NCBI GenBank assembly: GCA_028690155.1 | Contig: JAQVBU010000007.1 | Location: forward strand, 37,331 to 101,330 | Reading direction: 5' to 3' | Length of the DNA stretch: 64,000 nucleotides | Source of the DNA: Alphaproteobacteria bacterium | GTDB taxonomy: Bacteria; Pseudomonadota; Alphaproteobacteria; UBA9219 | The notes under the pieces: generated by a model | The model's database searches: none | Told to the model about the DNA's origin: nothing | The model's input: only the letters and a program-made list of their open reading frames with translations | In this document: positions 20,738 to 29,071 of the stretch, in pieces | Numbering within the stretch: position 1 is the first letter of the stretch | Layout: every line of letters starts with the position of its first letter | Position numbers and translations under genes: made by a program

Positions 20738-20962
20738 ATGGGCAAGAACACAGTCAAGGCCGCCGATGTGCGGGCAAAAACGGATAAGGAGCTTGAGACG
20801 CGCTTGGGCGAGCTTCGCAAAGAGCAGTTCAATTTGCGTTTCCAGAAGGCGACCGGGCAGCTTGCGAATACTGCGCGCGTCCATCAGGTTCGTCAGGAAA
20901 TTGCCAAGATCACGACAGTTATCGGTGAGCGCCTTCGCTCGGCCGTGTCGAAGAAGAAGTAA
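20738..20962 (+). CDS. rpmC: 50S ribosomal protein L29
   Basis: 74 residues forming a helical hairpin. [26 protein letters not shown] is the L29 signature. It sits in the normal place between rplP and rpsQ. Confidence 0.95.
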   Translation: MGKNTVKAADVRAKTDKELETRLGELRKEQFNLRFQKATGQLANTARVHQVRQEIAKITTVIGERLRSAVSKKK

Positions 20963-20973
20963 GGGGAAAGACT

Positions 20974-21252
20974 ATGCCGCGTCGCGTATTGCAAGGAACG
21001 GTTGTGAGTGACAAGGGCGACAAGACCGTAACGGTCTTGGTCGAACGCCGGGTGAGGCACCCGATTTATAAGAAGTATATCCGCAGATCCAAGAAGTATG
21101 CGGCGCATGACGAAACAAACAGCTGCAAGATTGGCGATGTTGTGTCGATCATCGAATGCGCGCCGATCAGCAAGCGGAAACGTTGGGTTTTGGTGGACGA
21201 GAAGGCGGCCGAGAAGGCTCCCGCGAAGTCGGCCAAGAAAGAATCGAAGTAA
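20974..21252 (+). CDS. rpsQ: 30S ribosomal protein S17
   Basis: 92 residues; [34 protein letters not shown] is diagnostic. A Lys/Ala-rich C-terminal tail adds about ten residues. It begins 11 bp after rpmC. Confidence 0.95.
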   Translation: MPRRVLQGTVVSDKGDKTVTVLVERRVRHPIYKKYIRRSKKYAAHDETNSCKIGDVVSIIECAPISKRKRWVLVDEKAAEKAPAKSAKKESK

Positions 21253-21274
21253 CGGATCAGAGTAGGGAAGTGCC

Positions 21275-21643
21275 ATGATTCAGATGGAAACAGTACTTGA
21301 TGTGGCGGACAACAGCGGCGCAAAGGCCGTGTGCTGCATCAAGGTTCCGGGCGGTTCGCATCGTACGACGGCGCGAATCGGCGATATCATCGTCGTGTCG
21401 ATTCGCGAGGCGATTCCGCGCGGCAAGGTCAAGAAGGGCGACGTGCACAAGGCTGTCATCGTGCGGCAGAAATACGCGATGCACCGCAAGGATGGGACGG
21501 TAATCCGTTTTGACCGGAACGCAGCCGTGTTGATCAACAAGGACAAAGAGCCGATCGGCACGCGTATTTTTGGGCCAGTGACGCGAGAGCTGCGCAATTT
21601 GGGCTTTATGAAGATTATCTCCTTGGCAGAGGAAGTATTGTAA
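21275..21643 (+). CDS. rplN: 50S ribosomal protein L14
   Basis: 122 residues: [19 protein letters not shown] and the closing [13 protein letters not shown] match L14 end to end. Its TAA stop shares a base with the rplX ATG, implying coupled translation. Confidence 0.97.
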   Translation: MIQMETVLDVADNSGAKAVCCIKVPGGSHRTTARIGDIIVVSIREAIPRGKVKKGDVHKAVIVRQKYAMHRKDGTVIRFDRNAAVLINKDKEPIGTRIFGPVTRELRNLGFMKIISLAEEVL

Positions 21644-21960
21644 TGGCGACGAAATGCAAGATTAAAACCAAGGACAAGGTGATTGTCCTTGCGGGCAAAG
21701 ATAAGGGTAAAACGGGCGACGTGACGGCCGTTATGCCCAAAGAAGGGCGTGTGCTCGTGTCGGGTGTCAACATGGTGGCGCGGCATACCAAGCCGTCGCA
21801 AGCAAACCCGCAGGGCGGCATCGTGCGTCGCGAAGCGTCGATCCATATGTCGAATGTGGCGTTGATCGACCCGAAGACGAACAAAGCGACACGCGCGGGC
21901 TACAAGACAGTCAAGGGCGTCAAGACGCGCATTGCGCGGCGTTCGGGCGAAGACGTGTAA
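21643..21960 (+). CDS. rplX: 50S ribosomal protein L24
   Basis: 105 residues with the KOW motif [16 protein letters not shown] and [21 protein letters not shown]24 is an assembly initiator of the 50S subunit. It overlaps rplN by one base. Confidence 0.96.
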   Translation: MATKCKIKTKDKVIVLAGKDKGKTGDVTAVMPKEGRVLVSGVNMVARHTKPSQANPQGGIVRREASIHMSNVALIDPKTNKATRAGYKTVKGVKTRIARRSGEDV

Positions 21961-21970
21961 GGGGACAAAA

Positions 21971-22537
21971 ATGGTTGCAGCGAAAAAAGAGAGATATATT
22001 CCGCGCTTGCAGAAGCTTTATCAGGAAGAGGTCAAGGGCGCTCTTTTCAAGAAGTTCGAATACAAGAACATGCTTGAGGTTCCGCATCTGGACAAGATTG
22101 TCATCAACATGGGTGTTGGCGAAGCGGTTTCGGACAGCAAGAAGACGAAGAACGCGGCGGAAGAGATGGAATTGATCGCGGGACAGAAACCCGTGATTAC
22201 CAAGTCGCGCAAGGCTATTGCGACGTTCAAGCTGCGTGGCGGTATGGGCATCGGGTGCAAGGTGACCTTGCGCCGCGAAAAAATGTACGAATTTTTGGAT
22301 CGTTTGATTACGATTGCGTTGCCGCGGGTTCGCGACTTTCGCGGTGTTTCGGCGAAGAGCTTCGACGGCCACGGCAACTACGCCATGGGCCTTAAAGAGC
22401 AGATCGTGTTTCCCGAGATCGAATTCGACAAGATCGATGAGATTCGCGGGATGGACATCATTATTTGTACGACGGCAAAGACCGATGACGAGGCTCGGGA
22501 ATTGCTTCGGGCATTCAACATGCCGTTCCGGGCGTAA
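21971..22537 (+). CDS. rplE: 50S ribosomal protein L5
   Basis: 188 residues: [30 protein letters not shown] core and the [16 protein letters not shown] loop. The ATG at 21971 follows a GGGGA ribosome site 10 bp after rplX; an upstream in-frame ATG at 21932 lies inside rplX and is rejected. Confidence 0.96.
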   Translation: MVAAKKERYIPRLQKLYQEEVKGALFKKFEYKNMLEVPHLDKIVINMGVGEAVSDSKKTKNAAEEMELIAGQKPVITKSRKAIATFKLRGGMGIGCKVTLRREKMYEFLDRLITIALPRVRDFRGVSAKSFDGHGNYAMGLKEQIVFPEIEFDKIDEIRGMDIIICTTAKTDDEARELLRAFNMPFRA

Positions 22538-22549
22538 GGAGTTAAAGAT

Positions 22550-22855
22550 ATGGCAAAGAAGTGCATGATCGAAAAGGAAGGCAAGCGCAAACGGATGGCG
22601 AAAAAATTCGCAAACCGTCGCGCTGCGCTGAAAACGACGATCAAGGATAAAGAAACGTCGATGGAAGAGCGTTTCGAAGCTGTCATGGCCTTGGCAAAAC
22701 TGCCGCGCAATGGCGCCAAGATTCGCCAGCATAACCGCTGTGAGCTGACGGGGCGTCCTCGCGGCAACTATCGTAAATTTAAGCTTAGCCGCATCAAGTT
22801 TCGTGAACTGGCCTCGGCCGGTCAGATTCCCGGTGTCGTTAAGTCGAGTTGGTAA
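22550..22855 (+). CDS. rpsN: 30S ribosomal protein S14 (zinc-free type)
   Basis: 101 residues of the longer, C-minus form lacking the CxxC pairs of zinc-binding S14. [21 protein letters not shown] and the closing GVVKSSW are conserved. Confidence 0.96.
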   Translation: MAKKCMIEKEGKRKRMAKKFANRRAALKTTIKDKETSMEERFEAVMALAKLPRNGAKIRQHNRCELTGRPRGNYRKFKLSRIKFRELASAGQIPGVVKSSW

Positions 22856-22867
22856 GGAGGGGATCCT

Positions 22868-23269
22868 ATGTCAGTTGTTTCCGATACTCTCGGTGATATG
22901 CTCACCCGCATCCGTAACGGGCAGATGGCGACTATGGCGGTGGTGAGCTGCCCGGCGTCAAAGCATCGTCGCGACGTTCTTGAGACGCTCGTGCGCGAAG
23001 GCTACATTCGTGGGTACACCGAAGTCAAAAAAGGCACGGCGCAGGCTCAATTCGATATTGAGCTGAAGTACTACGAAGGAACGCCGGCAATCCGCAAGAT
23101 CGAACGCGTGTCGACCCCAGGCCGCCGCGTTTACGCGGGAATTAAGGATTTAGGCCGCGTTTTCAATGGTCTTGGCATCTCGATTTTGTCGACGCCTCGG
23201 GGCGTGCTCTCGGATAATGAAGCGCGGGCCCAGCATGTCGGCGGCGAAGTTCTGTGCCGCGTGTTCTAA
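22868..23269 (+). CDS. rpsH: 30S ribosomal protein S8
   Basis: 133 residues; DTLGDMLTRIRNG at the start and the C-terminal GLGISILSTPRGVLSDNEAR are diagnostic. S8 represses the spc operon in E. coli. A strong AAGGAGG lies just before the ATG. Confidence 0.97.
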   Translation: MSVVSDTLGDMLTRIRNGQMATMAVVSCPASKHRRDVLETLVREGYIRGYTEVKKGTAQAQFDIELKYYEGTPAIRKIERVSTPGRRVYAGIKDLGRVFNGLGISILSTPRGVLSDNEARAQHVGGEVLCRVF

Positions 23270-23320
23270 GAGGAACAGGGACGAATAACACGAAGTTTGA
23301 TGAAAGTTTGAAGGTGTAAC

Positions 23321-23854
23321 ATGTCGCGCGTTGGAAAATATCCCATAACCCTGTTGCAAGGTGTGACGGCGGAGGTGAAAAACGACCTTATTGCCGTTAA
23401 GGGCAAGCTTGGGGCTTTGTCGGCCCCGATTCCTGCCGAGATCGATGTCGCGGTCAAGGATGGAAAGGTTGTTGTGTCGAAGAAGCATGACACGATGTCC
23501 GCGCGCGTTTTGTGGGGCACAATGCGTAGCATCATCAACGGCATGGTCAAGGGCGTTTCCGAAGGCTTCAAGAAGACTTTGCTTTTGGAGGGGGTCGGCT
23601 TCCGTGCGAGTATGCAGGGCAAGGATCTGGTGATGCAGCTGGGTTTCAGCCACGAAGTTCGCGTGACTCCGCCGGAAGGCATCACCATCAAGGTTGAGAA
23701 GCCGACTCAGGTTAGCGTTTCGGGGACAAACAAGCAGCAAGTCGGCCAGATTGCGGCAGAAATTCGCGATTTGAAGAAGCCGGAGCCTTATAAAGGCAAA
23801 GGCATTCATTACGAAGGCGAACATATCCGCCGCAAGGAAGGCAAGAAGAAGTAA
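23321..23854 (+). CDS. rplF: 50S ribosomal protein L6
   Basis: 177 residues with MSRVGKYPI at the start and EPYKGKGIHYEGEHIRRKEGKKK at the end, the RNA-binding tail near the factor-binding site of the 50S subunit. Confidence 0.97.
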   Translation: MSRVGKYPITLLQGVTAEVKNDLIAVKGKLGALSAPIPAEIDVAVKDGKVVVSKKHDTMSARVLWGTMRSIINGMVKGVSEGFKKTLLLEGVGFRASMQGKDLVMQLGFSHEVRVTPPEGITIKVEKPTQVSVSGTNKQQVGQIAAEIRDLKKPEPYKGKGIHYEGEHIRRKEGKKK

Positions 23855-23903
23855 TCAACGCACGCCCAAGGGGGTATGCTTTTAAGGAAGAACAGAGGTT
23901 GAC

Positions 23904-24266
23904 ATGTTAAGTCCAAAGGAACTTCACGAACGCCGCGCCATGCGCACGCGCTACAACATTGAGAAGAAAGCGCACGGGCGTCCGCGTCTGTCGGTTTATC
24001 GTTCGGGGAAGAATATTGCCGTTCAGATTATCGACGATGCTCAGGGAAAGACACTGGTTGCTGCGTCCACGCTTGAAGAAGCCCTTCGCAAGAAGCTGAA
24101 GACTGGCGCCGATAAGGCGGCGGCACGCGCCGTCGGCGCGTTGGTGGCCGAACGGGCTGTCAAAGCGGGGATCAAGGAAGTTGTGTTCGATCGTGGCGGC
24201 TATGTCTACCACGGTCGTGTCAAGGAACTGGCGGATGCGGCTCGTGAAGCCGGCCTGTCTTTCTAA
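23904..24266 (+). CDS. rplR: 50S ribosomal protein L18
   Basis: 120 residues; [20 protein letters not shown] and [26 protein letters not shown] identify L18, which binds 5S rRNA with L5. Confidence 0.96.
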   Translation: MLSPKELHERRAMRTRYNIEKKAHGRPRLSVYRSGKNIAVQIIDDAQGKTLVAASTLEEALRKKLKTGADKAAARAVGALVAERAVKAGIKEVVFDRGGYVYHGRVKELADAAREAGLSF

Positions 24267-24288
24267 TCAGGTTTAAGCAGAGGAAAAT

Positions 24289-24855
24289 ATGGCAAAACCG
24301 GAAAAAACGAAGAAGAGCGACAGTAAAGAAGATCGCGAAGGCAACGAGCTGATCGAGAAGCTTGTCGGCATCAACCGCGTGACCTCGGTCACGAAGGGCG
24401 GTAAAAACTTCAAGATGGCGGCGATGGTTCTGGTCGGCGACGGCAAAGGCCGCATCGGTTACGGCACGGGCAAGGCCCGCGAAGTTCCCGAAGCGATCAC
24501 CAAGGCTACGAACGCAGCCAAGCGAGCGATGCGTCGCATTCCTCTTCGTGAAGGACGGACGCTGCATCACGATGTGCGCGGTCGTTTTGGTGCGGGGCGC
24601 GTTGTGTTGCGGTCGGCGCCTGCCGGTACCGGCATTATCGCGGGCGGTCCGATGCGTGCTCTTTTCGAGGCCTTGGGTATTCAGGACGTTGTGGCCAAAT
24701 CCGTTGGCACCAGCAATCCGCATAACATGATCAAGGCGACGTTTGAGGCTTTGAACCAGATGGCGAGCCCGCGCTCGGTGGCCAGCCGCCGGGGTAAAAA
24801 GGTGAGCGAAATTCTGGGCAAGAAACAAGCCGATGAGACGGCAGCCAAGGAATAA
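24289..24855 (+). CDS. rpsE: 30S ribosomal protein S5
   Basis: 188 residues. [19 protein letters not shown] and [22 protein letters not shown] form the double-stranded RNA-binding region near the decoding site, and [20 protein letters not shown] follows. The C-terminus extends about 20 residues beyond E. coli S5. Confidence 0.97.
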   Translation: MAKPEKTKKSDSKEDREGNELIEKLVGINRVTSVTKGGKNFKMAAMVLVGDGKGRIGYGTGKAREVPEAITKATNAAKRAMRRIPLREGRTLHHDVRGRFGAGRVVLRSAPAGTGIIAGGPMRALFEALGIQDVVAKSVGTSNPHNMIKATFEALNQMASPRSVASRRGKKVSEILGKKQADETAAKE

Positions 24856-24866
24856 GGGAAACAATT

Positions 24867-25085
24867 ATGGCGACAAAAGCGAAGAAAAAAAGCGCCGAAC
24901 AAACTTTGGTCGTGACGCAAGTGGCGGGCGCAACAGGAAACGGCCCCAAGATGTTCGAGACCTTGAAGGGTCTTGGTTTGGGGCGCATTCGGGCGACGAA
25001 GGAATTGGAAGACACGCCGGCGGTGCGGGGCATGATTGCCCGCGTGCGGCATTTGGTAAGCGTGACAGAGAAGAAGGATCAGTAA
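24867..25085 (+). CDS. rpmD: 50S ribosomal protein L30
   Basis: 72 residues; the core [26 protein letters not shown] with a Lys-rich N-terminal extension. It sits in the normal spc position between rpsE and rplO and ends one base before the rplO ATG. Confidence 0.94.
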   Translation: MATKAKKKSAEQTLVVTQVAGATGNGPKMFETLKGLGLGRIRATKELEDTPAVRGMIARVRHLVSVTEKKDQ

Positions 25086-25086
25086 G

Positions 25087-25575
25087 ATGAAGCTTAACGA
25101 CATTCGCGATAATCCGGGCGCGCACAAGAAGCGCTTGATCGTGGGCCGCGGCATCGGTTCGACCAAGGGCAAGACCTCTGGGCGTGGCGTGAAGGGCCAG
25201 AAGGCGCGTACGGGCGTTCGCCTTAAGGGGTTCGAGGGCGGCCAGATGCCGCTCAGCCGCCGCTTGCCCAAGCGCGGGTTCAAGAACATTTTTGCCAAGG
25301 ATTACGCGACGATCAGTTTGGGTCGTTTACAGGCCGCCGTGGATGCGGGGCGTTTGGATGCGAAGAAGGCCATTACGTCCGAGATTTTGATGGAGACGGG
25401 TGTGGCGTCCAAGGCGCGTGATGGTGTGCGTGTTTTGGGCAATGGTACGTTGAAGGCCAAGCTTGATCTGACGGTTGCGGGAGCTTCGGCTTCGGCAGTT
25501 GCGGCGATTGAGAAGGCCGGCGGCAAGATCGTCATGACGGCCAAGAAGGCGGACGCTGAACAGCCAGCTGAATAA
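25087..25575 (+). CDS. rplO: 50S ribosomal protein L15
   Basis: 162 residues with [16 protein letters not shown], the Gly/Arg-rich [12 protein letters not shown] stretch and [17 protein letters not shown]. It is the last ribosomal gene of this cluster; secY, which follows rplO in most bacteria, is absent here. Confidence 0.96.
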   Translation: MKLNDIRDNPGAHKKRLIVGRGIGSTKGKTSGRGVKGQKARTGVRLKGFEGGQMPLSRRLPKRGFKNIFAKDYATISLGRLQAAVDAGRLDAKKAITSEILMETGVASKARDGVRVLGNGTLKAKLDLTVAGASASAVAAIEKAGGKIVMTAKKADAEQPAE

Positions 25576-25597
25576 GCCTTTTGCTATCGAGATAAAG

Positions 25598-25629
25598 AAA
25601 ACGCCCCGTGAAAGCGGGGCGTTTTTTTT
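25598..25629 (+). terminator. Rho-independent terminator after rplO
   Basis: An 11-bp perfect stem (25598-25608 with 25615-25625), a 6-nt loop and eight consecutive T residues. It closes the long ribosomal cluster. Confidence 0.93.
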
Positions 25630-25635
25630 ATCTCG

Positions 25636-25856
25636 GGTCTTTTTCGATTAGATTGGAGTTTTTCAAGAGAACGAAAAAGGCTCTAACTTTTTAATGATCG
25701 AGCCGATTGTAAAAATAGGCTTTAGGCCTGTTTTTATCCTCGCAAGGCTTGGACTTCGCAGGGCTTTTGGCCTGCTACGCGCCAAACGGCTTTGGTGTTT
25801 GGCCACGCGAACGGTTGTCGTCAAAAGACGCCAACCTTATCGTGATCGGCTCTAGG
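25636..25856. repeat. Dispersed palindromic repeat, copy 1 (long form)
   Basis: One of three copies in the window (also 34147-34274 and 44641-44772). The ends are imperfect inverted repeats of about 40 bp: the left reads TTTTTCGATTAGATTGGAGTTTTTC and the right, reversed, begins CCTAGAGCCGATCACGATAAGG. This copy has about 90 bp of extra central sequence (about 25710-25800). The right end contributes the TAG stop of the convergent P-loop gene. Confidence 0.8.
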
Positions 25857-26613
25857 GGCACGGCGCGGCGGCTTTGGAAAAACGTTGGCTAACTTGTTGG
25901 CATAACGTTTGAAAGGCTCTTTTTGCGAGGGGGGGGGCATTGTCGTGAAGGATAATGTGCGCGACGCGCTCATCGGAATTTTCCCCGACAATTTTTTTGT
26001 CATCTCTGGCCTTTTTCATTTCCAGAGCGGTTGCGTGTACGGGGGATGCTTGGGCTGCTCTTTTTTCGAAACTTTCATTTAGATCGTAAGAGAGGATGTC
26101 CATGTAGAAACGGTTCTCGTCCGTATGCTCGGGAGAATCTTTGCCGGGATAGGAAATAATGATGCTGATATCGGCTTGTTCCAAGATGGCGACTGGCGCG
26201 TGTTCAGACCAATAAATTGTGCCCGCCCCCGATTTTTTATCAATGGGGGGCAGGTGGAAATTGTAGTTCACGTTGTGTGTAAGCTTGGCCTGCTTGGGAT
26301 ATGTCTTTATGCCGAAGTCGGTATAAAGAAAGGTTCCTTTATCAAGAAGGGGGCCTTTCTGCCATGGCAAAGGGGTATGATAAAAGGGATCGACCCTTGG
26401 AAGGATAACGTCTTCTTCGGTATATCCATACGAAAAAAGGACTTTTTTAAGAAGGCTTGTTTTCCCGCAACCAGATACGCCATAAGGACAAACAACGAGG
26501 TCCTGTTTGTTTTCTATGCACGGATTAAAAAGTGTTTTGCCAAGAAGAACTCCCAACGCTTGATTGTCCGAAACATCTTTAAGAACAAAAGAAATACGAC
26601 CTATTTCCATCAT
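25852..26613 (-). CDS. TsaE-like P-loop protein
   Basis: A 253-residue protein. N-terminal SDNQALGVLLGKTLF and a Walker A GVSGCGKT (residues 45-52) follow the pattern of TsaE, the ATPase of tRNA t6A synthesis. Further on, FLYTDFG and TIYWSEHAPVAILEQADISI align by eye with the YHFDLYR and VEWPER..LP..DLEI motifs of TsaE. It is about 100 residues longer than a typical TsaE and otherwise unfamiliar, so canonical t6A function is not assured. The stop TAG comes from the adjacent dispersed repeat. The neighbour at 26688-27374 is a divergent paralogue on the same strand. Confidence 0.5.
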   Translation of the reverse strand: MMEIGRISFVLKDVSDNQALGVLLGKTLFNPCIENKQDLVVCPYGVSGCGKTSLLKKVLFSYGYTEEDVILPRVDPFYHTPLPWQKGPLLDKGTFLYTDFGIKTYPKQAKLTHNVNYNFHLPPIDKKSGAGTIYWSEHAPVAILEQADISIIISYPGKDSPEHTDENRFYMDILSYDLNESFEKRAAQASPVHATALEMKKARDDKKIVGENSDERVAHIILHDNAPPLAKRAFQTLCQQVSQRFSKAAAPCP

Positions 26614-26653
26614 AACCTAATAACTAAACACTGTACGAACCCTGAAGTATTAT

Positions 26654-26694
26654 CCTAACCCTACTAACCCTAACCCTAACCCTAACCCTAACCC
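26654..26694. repeat. Telomere-type hexanucleotide tandem repeat
   Basis: Five perfect TAACCC units (26665-26694) follow a degenerate CCTAACCCTAC stretch, equivalent to TTAGGG on the minus strand. It fills the space between the two TsaE-like genes and supplies the TAG stop of the upstream one (26688-26690). Confidence 0.95.
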
Positions 26695-27374
26695 AAATGG
26701 GCCGTTGGCCTAGAGGCCCTGATTCGCTTTACTGTGTCGCGAAAAGCGTCATTTGTCTTTTTGTCGTCGGTTTTTACAAGGCCGATGCGGATCAGAATTT
26801 TAGTATCATCCTTCAGGGTATCAGAAGGTTTTGTGTTGATGACATTGGCGATTGTTCTAGCAAAAATGCGGCGCCCTACAAGAGTTTTTCCCGCTTCCTC
26901 AATTAGGTTTTCTTTGAGTTGAGAAAAATAGGACGTGGGGGTGTCGTTCATCGGCGTGGCGGTGATGCTTAGCGTTGACGTCTGAATGAACGGTGTCGAA
27001 GGGTTTTCGATGATATACCCAAGAGGAGGATCCTCTTTGCCATTTAAATGTCTGATACCGACGGAGGTTGGTAAATTATTTTTGGGAAGAGAAATAACGT
27101 TGCCCGAAGAGAACCTCATTGTGCCACCCGATAGGGTTCGTTCTCCAAGATCCAACCTCTTGAGGCGGGTGTCCGATGTTATGTTTTGTGCTCCCTTGAT
27201 GAAGGCGGCCAGAAGGTCTTTCTGAGGCGCATAAACGCCGGCGATGATGGTGTTACCGATTTTCGAACCGTCGTTCAGCAGGGGGGCAAAAAAGCTTTCG
27301 CCCAAGATGGCCCCCACCGCTTCAAGCTGGGATGTGTCCACGATTAAACTGATTGTGCGCGGTTTTCTAGCCAT
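26688..27374 (-). CDS. TsaE-like paralogue without a P-loop
   Basis: A 228-residue protein with the same opening as its neighbour: TISLIVDTSQLEAVGAILGESFF against RISFVLKDVSDNQALGVLLGKTLF. At the Walker A position it has GVYAPQKD, with no GKT, so nucleotide binding is probably lost. PPLGYIIENPSTPFIQTSTLSI corresponds to the VEWP-type strand of TsaE. The stop codon and the last Gly lie at the edge of the TTAGGG-type repeat. Function unknown. Confidence 0.45.
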   Translation of the reverse strand: MARKPRTISLIVDTSQLEAVGAILGESFFAPLLNDGSKIGNTIIAGVYAPQKDLLAAFIKGAQNITSDTRLKRLDLGERTLSGGTMRFSSGNVISLPKNNLPTSVGIRHLNGKEDPPLGYIIENPSTPFIQTSTLSITATPMNDTPTSYFSQLKENLIEEAGKTLVGRRIFARTIANVINTKPSDTLKDDTKILIRIGLVKTDDKKTNDAFRDTVKRIRASRPTAHLG

Positions 27375-27733
27375 TGTTTGTTATGCCTTATTCCTGGAAA
27401 ATGTGAGGGCACATTGTATTTGAAGGGAATACTTTCAAAAACAATTCATTACAGGGAAGCGGTCGTTAAGCATAAAAAAAGGGCAAAAAGGGGTTGATTT
27501 CAAGGCTCGGTATAGTCTAAAACCCAACCAGCCTTGGAAACAAGGCCCTGTCAGAGACTGCGGGCGCTCCCGAAAGGGGCTTAAAATCGGCCAGCATAGA
27601 TGGGACGAGATAAAAATGCCTTTGGGCGATACGGCCCGATGGGCGTTATCTTTTCCAAAAAAACTCTCTGACATTGACGGAATTTTGAGGCCGCGTTTTG
27701 GCGTGGCTTGATGTTTGACATGAAGGAGCGACC
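27375..27733 (+). promoter_or_regulatory. Leader of rplJ with probable L10 leader RNA (about 27525-27610)
   Basis: A 359-bp gap without a gene. Between about 27525 and 27610 it has AACCCAACCAGCCTTGG, a small GGAAAC-loop helix, then GTCAGAGACTGCGGGCGC, a CCCGAAAGGGG hairpin and TTAAAATCGG. This is the layout of the bacterial L10 leader that binds L10(L12)4 and represses rplJL. A weak TTGATT/TCTAAA promoter pair precedes it. Called from motif resemblance, without folding. Confidence 0.6.
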
Positions 27734-28264
27734 ATGACGGAACACAAGAGTCCCAATCGCGAAGCGAAAGAAAAGCAGATTGCGGAAATCAGTGAAGAGC
27801 TGAAAGACGCCGAGATCATCGTCGTCAATGCCCAGCACGGCTTGGATGCCGACAGCACCCGCGCGCTGCGCGTGGCGATGCGCGACGGCGGCGTTGAATT
27901 GAAGGTTGCAAAGAACAGCCTTGTGAAGCACGCCATCGAAGGCGGCAAGTTTGCGGCACTCGAGAAGTTCTTGAAGGGCCCGACGGTCCTCGCGTTCTCG
28001 AAGGACGTTGTGGCGGCGGCCAAGATCTCGGCTGAGTTCGCCAAGAAGAACGAGAAGTTCGAGATCATCGGCGGCATCGCTAACGGCGATGTGCTGGGAA
28101 AAGATCAGATCAAGGTGTTGGCGTCGTTGCCGTCTCTGGACGAGCTTCGCGCCAAGATCGTCGGTCTGTTGCAGGCTCCGGCGACTAAGATCGCCCGTGT
28201 GCTTCAGGCTCCGGCTGGTCAGGTCGCCCGTGTGTTGGCGGCTCGCGGCGAGCAGGAGGCTTAA
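27734..28264 (+). CDS. rplJ: 50S ribosomal protein L10
   Basis: 176 residues: EKQIAEISEELKDAEIIVVNAQHGLD at the start, the VAKNSLVKHAI segment and a C-terminal helix that anchors L7/L12 dimers (QAPATKIARVLQAPAGQVARVL). A GAAGGAG ribosome site precedes the ATG. It is separated from rplK-rplA, which are not in the window. Confidence 0.96.
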   Translation: MTEHKSPNREAKEKQIAEISEELKDAEIIVVNAQHGLDADSTRALRVAMRDGGVELKVAKNSLVKHAIEGGKFAALEKFLKGPTVLAFSKDVVAAAKISAEFAKKNEKFEIIGGIANGDVLGKDQIKVLASLPSLDELRAKIVGLLQAPATKIARVLQAPAGQVARVLAARGEQEA

Positions 28265-28348
28265 GAGTTTTCTTTCCTCGGCGCGGTGCTGTGGGAGAGG
28301 AGAGTTTAATTATCGAACGATAAGCGTTTAACAAAAGGAGAGAGTACA

Positions 28349-28720
28349 ATGGCAAATCTTGAAAAACTGGTTGACGAATTGTCCACCCTGACGGTTTTGG
28401 AAGCCGCCGAATTGTCGAAGATGCTGGAAGAGAAGTGGGGCGTCAGCGCCGCGGCTCCTGTGGCTGTTGCGGCGGCGGGTGCGGCCCCGGCTGCGGCGGC
28501 GGAAGAGAAGACTGAATTCACGGTTGTTCTCGCCGAAGCCGGTGCCAAGAAGATCGAAGTGATTAAGGAAGTTCGTTCGATCACCGGTCTTGGCCTGAAG
28601 GAAGCCAAGGATCTGGTCGAAGGCGCTCCCAAGACGGTCAAGGAAGGCGTGAGCAAGGACGACGCCGAGAAGTTCAAGAAGGCTCTTGAAGCGGCCGGCG
28701 CCAAAGTCGAACTGAAGTAA
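28349..28720 (+). CDS. rplL: 50S ribosomal protein L7/L12
   Basis: 123 residues: N-terminal dimerisation helices ([29 protein letters not shown]), an Ala-rich hinge, and the factor-binding domain with [16 protein letters not shown] and [15 protein letters not shown]. rpoB does not follow, unlike in most bacteria. Confidence 0.97.
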   Translation: MANLEKLVDELSTLTVLEAAELSKMLEEKWGVSAAAPVAVAAAGAAPAAAAEEKTEFTVVLAEAGAKKIEVIKEVRSITGLGLKEAKDLVEGAPKTVKEGVSKDDAEKFKKALEAAGAKVELK

Positions 28721-28746
28721 GCTTTCTTACCTCGAAAGATCTTTGG

Positions 28747-28782
28747 AAAAGAGACGGAAGAATTTCTTCCGTCTCTTTTTTC
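28747..28782 (+). terminator. Rho-independent terminator after rplL
   Basis: A 14-bp stem (core GAGACGGAAG pairing with CTTCCGTCTC) with a 5-nt loop, followed by TTTTTT. It ends the rplJL unit instead of an attenuator leading to rpoBC. Confidence 0.92.
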
Positions 28783-28862
28783 TTGGGATCTTTTGACGAG
28801 ACAAGCATGGCTTTTTTAACTTTTTTCTGATATAAAAAATCCTGTAACTTCTTTGCCAAGCG

Positions 28863-29063
28863 ATGAACGAACAAGAGAAACTTCAAGAGCTTTTGACCCA
28901 ACTTAAGGCTGAGCATCGCGATCTTGACGATGCCGTCAACGCGTTGTCGCAGCGTGCGTTGCCCGATATGATTCAGATTCAGCGCTTGAAAAAGCGCAAG
29001 CTTCTTTTGCGCGACGAAATCCTGCGCGTCGAAAGCAAACTTCTTCCCGACATTATTGCCTGA
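28863..29063 (+). CDS. DUF465 (YdcH-like) small coiled-coil protein
   Basis: A 66-residue helical hairpin with LKAEHRDLDDAVNAL and IQRLKKRKLLLRDEI, the DUF465 pattern common in Alphaproteobacteria. Its role is unknown. It stands alone after the rplL terminator and ends 9 bp before the stop of the convergent Hsp70-like gene. Confidence 0.8.
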   Translation: MNEQEKLQELLTQLKAEHRDLDDAVNALSQRALPDMIQIQRLKKRKLLLRDEILRVESKLLPDIIA

Positions 29064-29071
29064 TTCTTTTT

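Noticed and set aside
26654..26694. Telomere-type repeat as proof of eukaryotic contamination
   Set aside because: It is embedded between bacterial-looking genes and forms part of one reading frame, so a simple contaminant is unlikely, though read data are needed.
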